Of a DNA stretch of 64,000 nt, positions 37,468 to 47,454 are shown one piece after another. The position numbers and the translations under genes are program-made. Under the pieces are notes generated by a model, which was not told the origin of the DNA, ran no database searches, and saw only the letters and a list, made by a program, of their open reading frames with translations. This DNA comes from Pseudomonas indica NBRC 103045 (GTDB lineage Bacteria > Pseudomonadota > Gammaproteobacteria > Pseudomonadales > Pseudomonadaceae), in NCBI RefSeq assembly GCF_002091635.1, contig NZ_BDAC01000004.1, positions 1-64,000 of the forward strand, given 5' to 3'. The number at the start of each line of letters is the position of its first letter. Position 1 is the first letter of the stretch.

Positions 37468-37557
37468 GTAGGAGCCAGCTCTGCTGGCGATCTGTTGGCG
37501 GGCTCGGTTCGCGAGCAAAGTTCGCTCCGCCCCTCGTAGGGGCGAAGTTAATCGCCC
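37468..37557. repeat. REP-like repeat block between helicase and nosL
   Basis: GTAGGAGCCAGCTCTGCTGG (from 37468) is the same family as at 8038 and 11736, here in opposite orientation. GGGGCGAAGTTAATCGCCC (37539-37557) is a diverged copy of the other family. The block separates two convergent operons. Confidence 0.65.
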
Positions 37558-37592
37558 AACCCGCCCCTACAAATCGGCGTGCCCGGAACGGG

Positions 37593-38147
37593 TCAATGCG
37601 CCGTGCCATGCCCGCTGTGCCCAGCGTGTCCGTCATTGCCCGTGTGCATCATCTGCAACTGTTCCAGGCCGATTTCGTCCCAGCGCAACACTTGGCCGCC
37701 GCGGGCGGTGGCCATGCCTTCGGCGGCGAGGCGGTCGGCGAAGGAAGCCAGGGTGACGCCCATGGCGCCCTTGAGGTCCGAGCCGACCACGTAGTAGGCC
37801 TTTTTCGCGTCGATCAGGTGGCGGTCGTCCGGGTGGTTCCACTCGCTGCGGGTCATGTCGTGCACGTAGAGGGTCACGTTCAGGTTGCGGTTCTCCGGCT
37901 GCAGCCACCAGACGAACATCTCCTGCACCGAGCAGAATTTCTTCACCGCGCCGGAGGCTTCCACCGCCTCGCCCTTGGGCCCCGGCAGTTCGCTGATGAC
38001 CATGCCGCAGACGTGGCATTCGTCGTCCGGGTGGAAGGCCACGGGGCCGGCCGGGGCTTCCGCCGCCGGTTCGTTGCAGGCCGCCAGGCCCAGGCAAAGC
38101 AGGATGGCGGTGAGGTGGCGCAAGCCGCCGGTGGGGATCAGGAACAT
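37593..38147 (-). CDS. nosL: NosL copper chaperone lipoprotein
   Basis: A 184-residue outer-membrane lipoprotein. The lipobox LGLAAC places the lipidated Cys at about residue 24. CHVCGM (about 48-53) is the conserved Cu(I)-binding motif. NosL delivers Cu(I) for the CuZ site of nitrous-oxide reductase. A His/Met-rich tail (MMHTGNDGHAGHSGHGTAH) may add copper binding. The ATG at 38147 has AAGGACGA upstream. It is the last gene of the nos operon, 34 bp after nosY. Confidence 0.93.
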   Translation of the reverse strand: MFLIPTGGLRHLTAILLCLGLAACNEPAAEAPAGPVAFHPDDECHVCGMVISELPGPKGEAVEASGAVKKFCSVQEMFVWWLQPENRNLNVTLYVHDMTRSEWNHPDDRHLIDAKKAYYVVGSDLKGAMGVTLASFADRLAAEGMATARGGQVLRWDEIGLEQLQMMHTGNDGHAGHSGHGTAH

Positions 38148-38181
38148 CGGGGTCGTCCTTCTTGCAGTAAATTCGTCGGGG

Positions 38182-39012
38182 TCATACCTGGCGGCGGGCG
38201 AACGACCGCCCGGCCAGCGCCAGCGCCGCACCGGCCCAGGCCACCAGGGCCAGCCACAGGAGCGTGTTGCCCAGTGGCAGCTCGCTGCCCAGGCTCATCA
38301 CGCCCATGCCGCTGCCGACGGCGTCGAAACCGGAGAGGTTGATCAGCCGATAGAGATCGGCCGGGTTGAACAGCAGCAGCCAGGGCAACCATTCGGGATC
38401 GAAACGGCCCTGGCCGAGCACCAGCAGCGCCAACAGCACCAAGTCGAAGACCAGCACGAAGAGAAACCACACCCCCAGCGCCAGCCCGGCTGCGCTGGAT
38501 TTTTCCGTCACCCTGGCGCTGAGCGCGTAGGCCAGGGCGAGGAACACCAGCCCCAGCAGCAGCGACGACAGCATGAAGCGGCCGAAGGCCCAGGCCAGCA
38601 GAGCGATGTCCACCTGATCGACCAGCAGGCCGATGGCCAGCGCCGCGCCGCCGAAGCCGATCAGGGTAGCGAGGCCGAGGATCAGGCCGTGGCCGAGGAA
38701 TTTGCCGAGCAGGATATGGCCCCGCCCCAGCGGGTAGGTCAGCAGCAACAGCAGGGTGCCGCCCTCGTCCTCGCCGACGATGGCGTCGTAGGCCAGCAGC
38801 AGCGCGATCAGCGGCATGAGGAAGGTGGCCAGGCTGGCGAGACTGGCGATGGTCGCCGGGATCGAGGTGAAGCCCACCTGCCCCGACGCCGCCGCGCCGA
38901 ACCAGGCGATGCCCACGGCGAGCACGGCGAACAACAGGCTGATGGCGAGCAGCCAGCGGTTGCGCAGGCCGTCGCGGAGTTCCTTGCGGGCGATGGTCCA
39001 GATCGGGTTCAT
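38182..39012 (-). CDS. nosY: NosY ABC-type membrane permease
   Basis: A 276-residue inner-membrane protein with six predicted helices and a long cytoplasmic loop at about residues 65-110 typical of ABC-2 permeases. With NosF and periplasmic NosD it forms the NosDFY complex that powers CuZ assembly in nitrous-oxide reductase. Its start overlaps the nosF stop by four bases (ATGA), indicating coupled translation. Confidence 0.95.
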   Translation of the reverse strand: MNPIWTIARKELRDGLRNRWLLAISLLFAVLAVGIAWFGAAASGQVGFTSIPATIASLASLATFLMPLIALLLAYDAIVGEDEGGTLLLLLTYPLGRGHILLGKFLGHGLILGLATLIGFGGAALAIGLLVDQVDIALLAWAFGRFMLSSLLLGLVFLALAYALSARVTEKSSAAGLALGVWFLFVLVFDLVLLALLVLGQGRFDPEWLPWLLLFNPADLYRLINLSGFDAVGSGMGVMSLGSELPLGNTLLWLALVAWAGAALALAGRSFARRQV

Positions 39013-39920
39013 GCGTGTTCGCTCCGTACCGCGCCCATGAAGTGGCGATAGAGGTCTTCCAGGGACGGCTGATGGACTTCGATATCGGCCACCCCGCCCT
39101 CCTCCAGCAGTTGCCGCAGCAGGCCGAGCTTGCCGGCGGCCGGGGTATCGATTTCCAGGCTGTGGCCGTTGAGCCGCCGCGCCGCGTGCCCGGCCGAGGT
39201 CAGCCGTTGCAGCCAGGGCTGCGGATCGTCCAGGCCGGCGGCACGGATGCGCACCGGCAGGCCGGCTTCCAGGCGCAGGGCAGCCAGGGTGCCCATGGCC
39301 TGCAGGCGCCCCCCGGCGAGGATGGCGGCGCGGTCGATATGCGCCTCCACGCCGGGCAGCACATGGGAGCAGAGGATGATGCTGGTGCCCTGCTCACGCA
39401 GACGGTCCACCAGCCGGTAGAGCGACTGGGTGGCGATGGGGTCGAGGCCGACGGTGGGTTCGTCGAGCAGCAGCAGGCGCGGTGCGCCGAGCAGCGCCTG
39501 GGCCAAGCCGAGGCGCTGGCGCATGCCTTTGGAATAGGTTTTCACCCGCCGGTCCGCCGCCGCGGCGAGCCCCACCTCGTCGAGCAGCGCATCCGCCTGG
39601 TCGGTCGCCGCGCCCTTGAGGCGGGCGAAGTGGTGAAGTGTCTCGCGCCCGCTGAGCTGGGGGTAGAAGGTCACGTTCTCCGGCAGATAGCCGAGCTGGC
39701 GGCGTACCGCCAGGCTCTCGGCGCGCTCGCCGAGCACCGTCACCCGCCCCTCGCTCGGGCGCAGCAGGCCGAGGATCAGCTTCATGGTGGTGGTCTTGCC
39801 GGCGCCGTTGTGGCCGAACAGGCCGAGCACTTCGCCCGGCGCCAGGCGGAGGTGGAGGTCGTCGAGCACGGTGAGCGCGCCGAAGCGCTGGCTCACGCCT
39901 TCGATATCCACGGCATTCAT
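39009..39920 (-). CDS. nosF: NosF ABC ATPase
   Basis: A 303-residue ATP-binding subunit. Walker A is [10 protein letters not shown] (about residues 36-45), the signature is [15 protein letters not shown] and Walker B is [13 protein letters not shown]. The C-terminal 80 residues form an accessory domain. It energises NosDFY. The ATG at 39920 overlaps the nosD stop by four bases. An upstream in-frame extension lies within nosD and is not used. Confidence 0.95.
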   Translation of the reverse strand: MNAVDIEGVSQRFGALTVLDDLHLRLAPGEVLGLFGHNGAGKTTTMKLILGLLRPSEGRVTVLGERAESLAVRRQLGYLPENVTFYPQLSGRETLHHFARLKGAATDQADALLDEVGLAAAADRRVKTYSKGMRQRLGLAQALLGAPRLLLLDEPTVGLDPIATQSLYRLVDRLREQGTSIILCSHVLPGVEAHIDRAAILAGGRLQAMGTLAALRLEAGLPVRIRAAGLDDPQPWLQRLTSAGHAARRLNGHSLEIDTPAAGKLGLLRQLLEEGGVADIEVHQPSLEDLYRHFMGAVRSEHA

Positions 39921-41188
39921 GGGGTGTCCTCCGTGGCCGCCGGTGGCGACCAGCGCATCAGGGGGTGGCTGTCTTCGACGCCCGGCGAGCGGATCACCGG
40001 AAAGGCCCGCTGCACCCAGCGCAGCAGTTCGATGCCGGGGCTGTGCATCAGCAGGCGCACCTGGGGGTAGGTCCAGAGCAGGCGGTCGACGTTGTCGTTC
40101 GGTTCGTAGGCGACGTCGCCGAGGCCATCGCCGTTGCGGTCCCAGCCCAGGTAGTCGCTCCAGTAGTTGCCGCGTCCCTCGTGGGACCACTCCTGGCGGC
40201 GGGTGGCGACGTACTTGACCTGCTGACGGTTGTTGACGAAGGCGTTGCCGGCGATGCGGTTGTCCTCGGAGCCGGCGGTGAGGTGAATGCCCAGGGCACT
40301 GCCCTCGAAGCGGTTGCCCTCGATCTGGTTGAACAGCGAGTTGTAGATGAACAGGGCCTTGCCTTCGGCGCCGGAGATCATCGCATCGCCGTCGCCGCCG
40401 GGCCGCACGTCGATGACCTGGTTATCGCGCAGCGTCGAGTAGGTGATGTAGTTCATCAGGATGCCGTAGTTGCCGTCCTGCTCCGAGTGGTTGCCGATCA
40501 CAGTGAGCTGGCGGCTCTGCATCAGCGCGTAGCCGGTGCGGGTGCGCAGGGTGGCGTTCCCGATGATGCGGTTGTTGTGGGAGAACATGTAATGGATGCC
40601 ATAGCGCAGGTCGCGCAGGCGGTTGCCTTGCAGCAGGTTGTCGTTGGAGGTGTCGATGTAGATGCCGTCGCGTACGTCCCAGATGCGGTTGTCGATCACC
40701 TGGGCGCCGCTCACGGCGTAGAGGTGCACGCCGTTGCCGCGGTCCTGGGAGCGCAGGCGGGTGTCGCCTTCGATGTCGTTATCGCGGATCAGCGTCCCGC
40801 GGCTGGCATCGACCCAGATGCCGAAGCCCGGCCCGCTCAGGCGGTTGTGTTCGATATGCGCGTTGGCGGCCTGGCGTTCGACGAATATGCCCGAGTCCAT
40901 GGCGCCGAGGTCGCGGCCCCAGTTGCGCAGGGTGCAGCCGCTGACGGTCACGTCCGATGCGGCCAGGGTCAGCGCGCTGCCGGTTCCGCCGGCGTCCAGT
41001 ATCGCGCCCTCGGCACAGCGCAGGGTCAGCGGGCGGTCGATGCGGAAGTTGCCGTGGTATTCGCCGGCCGGGAGTTCCCAGTGCTGGTCGGCCACCGACT
41101 TCAAGGGCAACTCATCGATCGGCCGGGTATCTGCCAGAGCTTGGCCAAGACAGGCGCAGAGCGGAAGGAAGATCAAGATGCGCAGCAT
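39917..41188 (-). CDS. nosD: NosD periplasmic beta-helix copper-maturation protein
   Basis: A 423-residue exported protein (signal [19 protein letters not shown]). Many repeats of the N-x-I-x-G-N type (for example [19 protein letters not shown] and [19 protein letters not shown]) form a CASH-type right-handed beta-helix. It collects Cu(I) from NosL and passes it to NosZ, driven by NosFY. The ATG at 41188 gives a proper signal peptide; a TTG six codons upstream is possible. It lies 150 bp after nosZ. Confidence 0.94.
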   Translation of the reverse strand: MLRILIFLPLCACLGQALADTRPIDELPLKSVADQHWELPAGEYHGNFRIDRPLTLRCAEGAILDAGGTGSALTLAASDVTVSGCTLRNWGRDLGAMDSGIFVERQAANAHIEHNRLSGPGFGIWVDASRGTLIRDNDIEGDTRLRSQDRGNGVHLYAVSGAQVIDNRIWDVRDGIYIDTSNDNLLQGNRLRDLRYGIHYMFSHNNRIIGNATLRTRTGYALMQSRQLTVIGNHSEQDGNYGILMNYITYSTLRDNQVIDVRPGGDGDAMISGAEGKALFIYNSLFNQIEGNRFEGSALGIHLTAGSEDNRIAGNAFVNNRQQVKYVATRRQEWSHEGRGNYWSDYLGWDRNGDGLGDVAYEPNDNVDRLLWTYPQVRLLMHSPGIELLRWVQRAFPVIRSPGVEDSHPLMRWSPPAATEDTP

Positions 41189-41338
41189 GGTCGGTACAGG
41201 CAACAAGGCTCATGTCCAATGACTGCCCCATCCGGGGCGGAATACATGCCGCGCGCAGGTATCGGCCTGACACGCGGCTGATCGAGAGGCGGCGGGGCAA
41301 GTCGCTCCTCACCCCTCCCCCTCACACCTTTCCCCTCA

Positions 41339-43243
41339 TCAAGCCGGCTCGACGATCATCCGGCCCACCATCTCCATGTGCAGGGCGTGGCAGAACCAGT
41401 TGCAGTAGTACCAGTGCACCCCCGGCTTGTCGGCAGTGAAGGTGATGGACGAGGTCTGCTGCGGGCTGATCTCCATGCTCACGCCGTGGTTGACCATGCA
41501 GAAGCCGTGGGTGACGTCTTCGATCATGTCCATGTTGGTGATCACCACGGTGACCTGGTCGCCCTGCTTCACGTTGAACTCGGTGATGCCGTAGGTGGGC
41601 GCGGTGGAGGTCATGTAGACGCGGACCTTGTTGCCGTCGCGGATGACCTTGTTGTCGGTCTCCAGCTTCACCCCGTCCTTGGCGGCCATGGCCACGGTGT
41701 CGGCGAAGAACGGGTCGTCGCGGCTCCAGATTTTCTTCGTCCGGATCTGGTCGCGGTGGGCCAGGATGCAGTCGTGCGGCTCGGCGAAGGTGGGGCCGTC
41801 GTGCACCAGGCGCATTTCCTCGCCGGAGATATCGATGAGCTGGTCGTTCTCGGCATGCAGCGGGCCGACCGGCAGGAAGCGGTCCTTGGAGAACTTGCAA
41901 AGCACCACCAGCCACTTGCCATCGGCATCGCGGGACTCGGTGAGCGACGCGTGGTTGTGGCCCGGCTGGTATTGCACGTCGAGCTTCTGGCGGATGTAGG
42001 CGACCTTCTCGCCCTTGTAGGCGCGGATGGCATCGTCCAGGTTCCACTTCACCACCTGGCTGTCGATGAACAGCGTGGTGTAGGCGTTGCCGCGGTTGTC
42101 GAAGGTGGTGTGCAGCGGGCCGAGGCCGAGTTCCGGCTCGGCGATCACCACCTCGCGCGGGTCCTTCAGCTTGTTGTCGAAGAGATCGTCCAGGCGCGCG
42201 ATCTCGATCATCGACACGGTGGGCGAGAGCTTGCCGTTGGCGATGAAGAAACGGCCGTCCGGCGAGGTGTTGAGGCCGTGCGGGTTCTTCGGCACCGGGA
42301 TGTAGCGGGTCAATTCGGAACCGGCGCGGCCGTCCACCACCGGCACCTTGGAATCGCCGAGGGTCTTGAAGTGGCCCGCCTTGATCGCCGCCTCGATGCG
42401 CGGGATGTTGAACACCACCACCCAGTCGCGCTCGTTGCGCATCATGCCGGCCAGGTCGTTGGCCTTCTCCGAGTTGTAGCAGGTGGCGGCGGCGTACTTG
42501 CCGCTGTAGTCGGCGTCGGTGTTATCCAGGTTGCCGTCGACGATCACCTGGAAGGCCACTTCCATGGTGTCGGCGTTGACCGCGTTGAACATCGTGTAGC
42601 GCTCGGCGGCATCGAGATTCTTCAGGTTGCTACCGTCGTTCGGGTGCGGGATGACGAACTCGCCGTTGCAGAACACGTACTGCGTGCGCGGCACCTTCTG
42701 CAGCCGCAGGCCGTGGATGGCCTGGACGTTGGGGACGGTCACCATCTTGTCGCACTTCATGATGTCCAGGCGGATGCGCGCGACGCGGCTGTTGGCCTTG
42801 TCGTTGATGAACAGGTACTTGCCGTCGTAGCGCCCGTCGGTCATGGAGATGTGCGGGTGGTGGCTGTCGCCGTTGAGGAAACGCGCGCTGTCGCCCAGCA
42901 CCCGCCGGCTTTCGTCAGTCAGGCCCCAGCCGGTGGCCGAGTCGACGTTGAACACCGGGATGCGCATCAACTCGCGCATGGACGGCACGCCCAGCACCCG
43001 GACCTCGCCGGAGTGGCCGCCGCTCCAGAAGCCGTAGTACTCGTCCAGTTCGCCGGGCTCGATGTGAATCTTCTGCTGTGCGTCCTTCACCGCCGCGGCC
43101 CAGGATTCGCGGCTCATCACCGCGCCGCCGAGGGCGGTGGCGCCGGCCAGGGCGGTGAGGCCGGTGGCGGCGGTGGCGCCGAGAAAGCCGCGGCGACTCA
43201 GGCCGAGTTTTTCGTCGTCCCGCTCCGTCTTTCTGTCACTCAT
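41339..43243 (-). CDS. nosZ: Nitrous-oxide reductase NosZ (clade I, Tat-exported)
   Basis: A 634-residue periplasmic copper enzyme reducing N2O to N2. The Tat signal contains [14 protein letters not shown] at about residues 14-27, which marks clade I. The C-terminal cupredoxin domain holds the CuA site [12 protein letters not shown]; the N-terminal seven-bladed propeller holds His residues for CuZ (for example [11 protein letters not shown] and HNHASL). The length fits the family. It is between nosR (41 bp upstream) and nosD. The enzyme needs copper, supplied by NosL and NosDFY. Confidence 0.97.
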   Translation of the reverse strand: MSDRKTERDDEKLGLSRRGFLGATAATGLTALAGATALGGAVMSRESWAAAVKDAQQKIHIEPGELDEYYGFWSGGHSGEVRVLGVPSMRELMRIPVFNVDSATGWGLTDESRRVLGDSARFLNGDSHHPHISMTDGRYDGKYLFINDKANSRVARIRLDIMKCDKMVTVPNVQAIHGLRLQKVPRTQYVFCNGEFVIPHPNDGSNLKNLDAAERYTMFNAVNADTMEVAFQVIVDGNLDNTDADYSGKYAAATCYNSEKANDLAGMMRNERDWVVVFNIPRIEAAIKAGHFKTLGDSKVPVVDGRAGSELTRYIPVPKNPHGLNTSPDGRFFIANGKLSPTVSMIEIARLDDLFDNKLKDPREVVIAEPELGLGPLHTTFDNRGNAYTTLFIDSQVVKWNLDDAIRAYKGEKVAYIRQKLDVQYQPGHNHASLTESRDADGKWLVVLCKFSKDRFLPVGPLHAENDQLIDISGEEMRLVHDGPTFAEPHDCILAHRDQIRTKKIWSRDDPFFADTVAMAAKDGVKLETDNKVIRDGNKVRVYMTSTAPTYGITEFNVKQGDQVTVVITNMDMIEDVTHGFCMVNHGVSMEISPQQTSSITFTADKPGVHWYYCNWFCHALHMEMVGRMIVEPA

Positions 43244-43284
43244 GGGTGTTGCTCCTGTTGGCAGTCATCGTTTGAGGTGTCGGT

Positions 43285-45465
43285 TCAGTCGGCGATGTCC
43301 AGCTGCACCACGGCGATGGTTTCCATGGCCGCGACCGGTGCCGTCTTGTCGCGCTGGCGACGCTTGCGCTTGGCGATCAGCGGCGGGCACTTGCTGGCGT
43401 TGTGATAGGTGACCTGGCAGTCCAGGCAGTGGTGGCATTCGTTGGCGTCGATCCGCCCGTCCGGGTGGATGGCCTGGATCTCGCACTCGTGGGCGCAGAG
43501 CTGGCAGGGGGTGCCGCACTCCTTGCGCCGCTTGAGCCAGTCGAACAGGCGCAGGCGGCTGGGGATCGCCAGGGCCGCGCCCAGCGGGCAGATGTAGCGG
43601 CAATAGACCTTGCGGGTGAACACGTTGATCACCAGCAGGATCACGACGTACAGCACGAACCACCACTGGCGGTCGAACTTCAGGGTGATGGCGGTCTTGA
43701 ACGGCTCCACCTCGGCGAAGCGTTCGGCGGTAGCCATGGATTCCAGGGAGAGGCCGAACAGCGCCAGGAGGATCAGGTACTTCACCGCCCACAGCCGCTC
43801 GTGCACGGCGAAGGGCAACTCGAACTGGCGGACCTTCAGCTTGCGCGCGACTTCGTTGATCAGCTCCTGCAGGGCGCCGAACGGACACAGCCAGCCGCAG
43901 AACACGCCACGGCCCCAGAGCAGGATGCTCGCTGCGGTGAAGGTCCAGAGGATGAACAGGATCGGGTCGCTGAGGAACAGCTCCCAGCGGAACCCCTCCA
44001 TCAGCGCATGGACGAAGGTCAGCACGTTGACGATGGAGAGCTGCCCCAGGGCGTACCAGCCGATGAAGCCGACGGTGAACACCAGATAGGCGCGGCGCAG
44101 GTTGTGCAGCAGGCGCGGGAAGCGCACGAAGTAATCCTGGAGGAACAGGATCACCAGCAGCACGCCGAGGCCAACACCGAGCACGCCGATCTGGAACGCG
44201 CGGCCGTACCAGATCGACACCCACATCGGCCGGGCCGCTTCTTCCGCCGCCGCCAGTTCCTCGGCGGTGGGCGCCGGACGCTCGAAGTAGGCGTTGGGGA
44301 GCTGGTAGTCCAATTGGAAGCTGGCGAATTCGCCGCTGGTCGGCCCGGTCTGGCGGCGCACCAGCAATTCCAGGCCCCAGGGGTTGCCCGGGTCGAATTC
44401 ATGATGGTCGCGGACGATGAACATCCCCAGCTCGGCGAAATCCGGCGCCCCCTCGATGCGCAGGCCGCCGAGGCGCTGGAAGTCGAGGTCGCGGAAGCTG
44501 ATGGTCTCGCCACCCTGGCGCATCTGGATGCGGTCGAAGATGCCGCCGCGCACATAGCCCGAGCCCTTGAAGGAATAGAGGCCATTGCCCAACAGGACGA
44601 TGGCGTGCTCGCCGGGTTTCAGTTCGCCGGTCAGCCAGTCGAACTGGTTTTCCCCGAGCAGGTTGCGGCCGATGCCGGGCACGTCGAGCTGGGCCACGTA
44701 GAGGTCGATGAAGGTGTCGTCGCGGTGGTCGGCGGGGGCGGCTTCCACCCCTTCGGCGGGGCTGCCGACGAAGGCGTCGTCCACCTGGCCGCGGGTCAGG
44801 TGCAGGCGGCGGATCGCGCCATTGCCGGTCAGGGCCGTCCAGTCCGCCGGCTGGAACAGGTCGCGCCGGATCAGCGCCGGCTTCTGCTTCCGGGCCGCCG
44901 CCTCATCGACCAGCCCCAGCGAGACCGCCACCTTGTGCGCCGCGCGCATGATCGTTTCGTTCACCACCATCACGGTCACGGTGGCGCCGGTGACGGCATC
45001 CACGGTGATGGTCTCGGGGTCGCTGGAATGACCGACCACCACCCGCCGGCTCACCTCGACGCCGCGGTACTTATCGGTGAAGTCGTGCAGCTTCTGCTCG
45101 GGAATGCCCACCAGCAGGATCGGCTCGTGGTGCTCCAAGACGTAGGCATCACGGATCACCCCGTCGGGGCCGAGCAGCACCTGCAGGTTGACCGGCTTGC
45201 CGGAGTAGGCCGGGATGTCCACCACCTGGCGGGTCTGAAAGGCATAGGCGAGCGTCTTGCCGCCCGCCGTGACGGTGCGCACCTGGAAGTCGCCGGCCGG
45301 CTCGGACAGCGCCTCGGCCTGCGGGAACACCGTGCGAATGCGCTGCCACTCGCGGTCGCTGTCATTGGCGGCGGCGTGCAGCGGAACGGACAGGAGGCAG
45401 GCCAGCAGCAACAACCAGAACGGTAGGAGCGGAACGTCGAGGGAACGGAGGCGCGACAGGGGCAT
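43285..45465 (-). CDS. nosR: NosR flavo-iron-sulfur membrane protein
   Basis: A 726-residue electron-transfer protein. It has a signal sequence, a periplasmic FMN-binding domain with covalent flavin site TGAT (Thr162 in DAVTGAT), several membrane helices, two cytoplasmic CP motifs (FCGWLCPFGALQ and YCRYICPLGAAL) and a ferredoxin-like tail (CQLCAHECEIQ and CHHCLDCQVTYHNASKCPP). NosR donates electrons to NosZ and is needed for its expression. The MPLSRLR start at 45465 fits the signal and the predicted transcription start near 45492; it leaves a 27-base leader. Confidence 0.95.
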   Translation of the reverse strand: MPLSRLRSLDVPLLPFWLLLLACLLSVPLHAAANDSDREWQRIRTVFPQAEALSEPAGDFQVRTVTAGGKTLAYAFQTRQVVDIPAYSGKPVNLQVLLGPDGVIRDAYVLEHHEPILLVGIPEQKLHDFTDKYRGVEVSRRVVVGHSSDPETITVDAVTGATVTVMVVNETIMRAAHKVAVSLGLVDEAAARKQKPALIRRDLFQPADWTALTGNGAIRRLHLTRGQVDDAFVGSPAEGVEAAPADHRDDTFIDLYVAQLDVPGIGRNLLGENQFDWLTGELKPGEHAIVLLGNGLYSFKGSGYVRGGIFDRIQMRQGGETISFRDLDFQRLGGLRIEGAPDFAELGMFIVRDHHEFDPGNPWGLELLVRRQTGPTSGEFASFQLDYQLPNAYFERPAPTAEELAAAEEAARPMWVSIWYGRAFQIGVLGVGLGVLLVILFLQDYFVRFPRLLHNLRRAYLVFTVGFIGWYALGQLSIVNVLTFVHALMEGFRWELFLSDPILFILWTFTAASILLWGRGVFCGWLCPFGALQELINEVARKLKVRQFELPFAVHERLWAVKYLILLALFGLSLESMATAERFAEVEPFKTAITLKFDRQWWFVLYVVILLVINVFTRKVYCRYICPLGAALAIPSRLRLFDWLKRRKECGTPCQLCAHECEIQAIHPDGRIDANECHHCLDCQVTYHNASKCPPLIAKRKRRQRDKTAPVAAMETIAVVQLDIAD

Positions 45466-45526
45466 GGGGTGGACAGCACTGATATCAAGATGAGTCCACG
45501 GTAAAAGACCGCTCGGCCCGCCCTCC

Positions 45527-45540
45527 TTGATCAAAATCAA
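45527..45540 (-). promoter_or_regulatory. FNR/DNR box for nosR
   Basis: TTGATCAAAATCAA is a perfect match to the TTGAT-N4-ATCAA pattern of ANR/DNR/FNR proteins. Its centre is about 41 bases upstream of a predicted nosR start near 45492, with TTTTAC as -10 (45501-45506 on the minus strand). This is class-II activation spacing. Confidence 0.85.
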
Positions 45541-45565
45541 GGAGCCCTCTCCCGCTGCCGCCCCC

Positions 45566-45579
45566 TTGATCCCGGTCAA
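45566..45579. promoter_or_regulatory. Second FNR/DNR box
   Basis: TTGATCCCGGTCAA matches the DNR-type pattern with one change in the right arm. It lies between the two outer boxes, roughly equidistant from nosR and the cytochrome gene, and may assist either promoter. Confidence 0.7.
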
Positions 45580-45614
45580 TAACCGCCCCCGCACGGGCGG
45601 AGCTTCCGCCGTTC

Positions 45615-45656
45615 TTGATCGAGGTCAAAGGGTCCCCCGCCGTTCCGACCTAGCAT
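45615..45656 (+). promoter_or_regulatory. FNR/DNR box and -10 of the cytochrome c551 promoter
   Basis: TTGATCGAGGTCAA (45615-45628) is followed by TAGCAT (45651-45656). With a start near 45663 the box centre is at -41.5 and the hexamer at -12 to -7, the standard class-II FNR layout. The gene start is at 45742, giving a leader of about 80 bases. Confidence 0.75.
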
Positions 45657-45741
45657 CGCGACGACGCGGGCGGCGGTTGCCGCACCGACGACACAACGCA
45701 CACAGCCGGCGCGACATCCGCGCCAAACCCGAGGAAACCCG

Positions 45742-46056
45742 ATGAAGAGATTTGCCCTTCCGCTGCTGGCCGGCGCGCTGCTGCTGCCCGCCCAGTCCCT
45801 GCTCGCCGCCGATGGCGAAGCCCTGTTCAAGAGCAAGCCCTGTGTGGGCTGCCATACCGTCGACAGCAAGCTGGTCGGCCCGGCGCTCAAGGAGGTCGCG
45901 GCGAAATACGCCGGTCAGGCCGACGCGGCGGCCACCCTCGCCCTGCACATAAAGAACGGTACCCAGGGCAACTGGGGCCCCATCCCGATGCCGCCAAACG
46001 CAGTGACCGAAGAGGAAGCCTCGGTCCTGGCCAACTGGGTACTGACCCTCAAATGA
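45742..46056 (+). CDS. Cytochrome c551-type electron carrier
   Basis: A 104-residue periplasmic monohaem cytochrome with signal peptide [22 protein letters not shown]. The haem motif is CVGCH and the distal Met ligand lies in [10 protein letters not shown]. The sequence is very close in pattern to NirM, cytochrome c551 of P. aeruginosa, which donates electrons to nitrite reductase. Here it is divergent from nosR and shares FNR/DNR-type control, so supply of electrons to denitrification enzymes, possibly NosZ, is likely. No nir genes are nearby. The ATG at 45742 follows GAGGAAACCCG. Confidence 0.95.
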   Translation: MKRFALPLLAGALLLPAQSLLAADGEALFKSKPCVGCHTVDSKLVGPALKEVAAKYAGQADAAATLALHIKNGTQGNWGPIPMPPNAVTEEEASVLANWVLTLK

Positions 46057-46062
46057 AAAAAC

Positions 46063-46088
46063 GGGTGGTCCGGCATGCCGGACCACCC
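46063..46088 (+). terminator. Terminator hairpin after cytochrome c551
   Basis: GGGTGGTCCGGC and its complement GCCGGACCACCC form a perfect 12-bp stem with an AT centre, six bases after the stop codon. A run of A lies before it and a TTCCTCTT tail after. Confidence 0.85.
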
Positions 46089-46121
46089 ATTCCTCTTGCT
46101 ACGGGTCGAATCGAACGATTA

Positions 46122-46265
46122 AACAGGCCGTTGAAAAATGTTGGCGAGGCAGCCGAGACAAGGCAAAAACGACCGAAAAAGCGCAGTTTACGTTCTGTAA
46201 ATGAGCATTTTGAGGTCGTTTTTAACGCCGTATCGGCAACGCAGGTAGTTTTTCAACGGCCTGTT
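46122..46265. mobile_element. MITE-like inverted-repeat element, copy 1
   Basis: A 144-bp non-coding element with perfect 17-bp terminal inverted repeats (AACAGGCCGTTGAAAAA and its complement). Inside, AAAAACGACC (46165-46174) pairs with GGTCGTTTTT (46214-46223), and the centre reads GTTTACG...TGTAAATGAGCATT. The core sequence is shared with the element at 50987-51142, whose paired arms differ by compensating changes. The right end supplies AA of the TAA stop of nnrS. It may be a mini-transposon mobilised by an element elsewhere. Confidence 0.8.
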
Positions 46266-47454
46266 AACCCGGATGCCCATCCACCCGCATCTGACACAGC
46301 ATCGGCGCGTAGCGCCACAGATAGATCGCGAACGCCAGCGCCCAGCAGATCCCCGCCAGCCATAGCGCCGGCAGCGGCCAGACACTCACCAGCACCACCC
46401 GCGAGAAGGTCCCGATATGCAACAGGGCGAATGCCGTGGCGACGCCACTCGGCAGCTCCAGCGCACGGCCGGTATGGCCGAGGGTGACACGGGCGAGCAT
46501 CGCCAGGATCAACCCGGCCATGGCGCCCACGGTGAGCGCATGCAGGGCCTGGCTGGCATTGCCCAGCAGGCCGAGATGCCAAACAGCCATGCCGACCAGC
46601 GCCAGCACCAGCCAGGCATAGGCCAGGTGCAACGACCAGAGCAGCGGCACGCGCCAATAGGCCATGTCGTGCCAGCGCAACAGCCGCCAGAGATGACCGG
46701 CACCGAGAGCCAGGAACAGCACCGCACCGAGCGGCCCCGGTTGCAGCAGCGGCCCGGCGGCGGTGAGCAGCGCAACCAGGATGCCGCCGACCAGCAGCGA
46801 CAGGTCGAGCCAGAGGATCGGCTGCACCATCTCCACCCGACCGAGACCGCGCTGGGTGAAGAACGGGATCACCCGCCCGCCGATCATGCCCATCAAGGCC
46901 GCGATCAACCAGAGTCCGGCGAGGACGCCACGGCGTTGCAGGCCGTCGTCGCCCAGGCCGAGCCCGGCGAGACTGAGCAGATTGGCTGCCGCCATCAGGC
47001 CGAGCACCAGCACGATAGGGTAGTTGCGCTTCTGCCGTGCCGCCCAGAGCATGCGCGCCATGACCACCGCCACCGCCGGCAGGAACAACGCATCCAGTAG
47101 GATCACCGCCGGCACCGGCGCACCGCCCAACCAGGCCAGGCGGCCCGTCAGCCAGAGTCCGGCGAGCAGCCCCAGCGGCCGGCCGGACAGGCCGGGCCGG
47201 CCGGTCCAGGTCTGCACCGCGGTGAGCAGGAAGCCGGCGACGATGGCCACGCCGAAACCGAACAGCATTTCGTGACGATGCCACGCCAGCCAGCCGCCCG
47301 CCGGCTGCCAGCCGGGCAACAGGCCGCCCAGGGCCAGCAGCCAGAGCGGCACGGCGATCAGCGCGTAGGCCGCGCCGCCGAGAAAGAACGGCCGGAACCC
47401 CAGGCGCAACACGGGCGGAATCGCCATCGCCCGGCGGCGATCAACAATGAGCAC
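46264..47454 (-). CDS. nnrS: NnrS family haem-copper membrane protein
   Basis: A 396-residue protein with about twelve membrane helices. The N-terminal segment RLGFRPFFLGGAAYALIAVPLWLLALGG is typical of NnrS, a haem- and copper-containing family that relieves nitrosative stress by limiting NO damage to iron centres. The GTG at 47454 is preferred: it is preceded by AAGGAGAGTCGTT and yields MLIVDRRRAMAIPP, as in relatives; an ATG at 47427 lacks a site. It overlaps ppyR by 14 bp. Its TAA stop overlaps the terminal repeat of the adjacent MITE-like element. Confidence 0.9.
   Translation of the reverse strand: MLIVDRRRAMAIPPVLRLGFRPFFLGGAAYALIAVPLWLLALGGLLPGWQPAGGWLAWHRHEMLFGFGVAIVAGFLLTAVQTWTGRPGLSGRPLGLLAGLWLTGRLAWLGGAPVPAVILLDALFLPAVAVVMARMLWAARQKRNYPIVLVLGLMAAANLLSLAGLGLGDDGLQRRGVLAGLWLIAALMGMIGGRVIPFFTQRGLGRVEMVQPILWLDLSLLVGGILVALLTAAGPLLQPGPLGAVLFLALGAGHLWRLLRWHDMAYWRVPLLWSLHLAYAWLVLALVGMAVWHLGLLGNASQALHALTVGAMAGLILAMLARVTLGHTGRALELPSGVATAFALLHIGTFSRVVLVSVWPLPALWLAGICWALAFAIYLWRYAPMLCQMRVDGHPG

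Noticed and set aside
41378-45426. Two plus-strand open frames of about 675 codons each
   Set aside because: They mirror nosZ and nosR on the opposite strand and consist of Val/Ala/Gly/His-rich filler. The nos genes carry the expected motifs.
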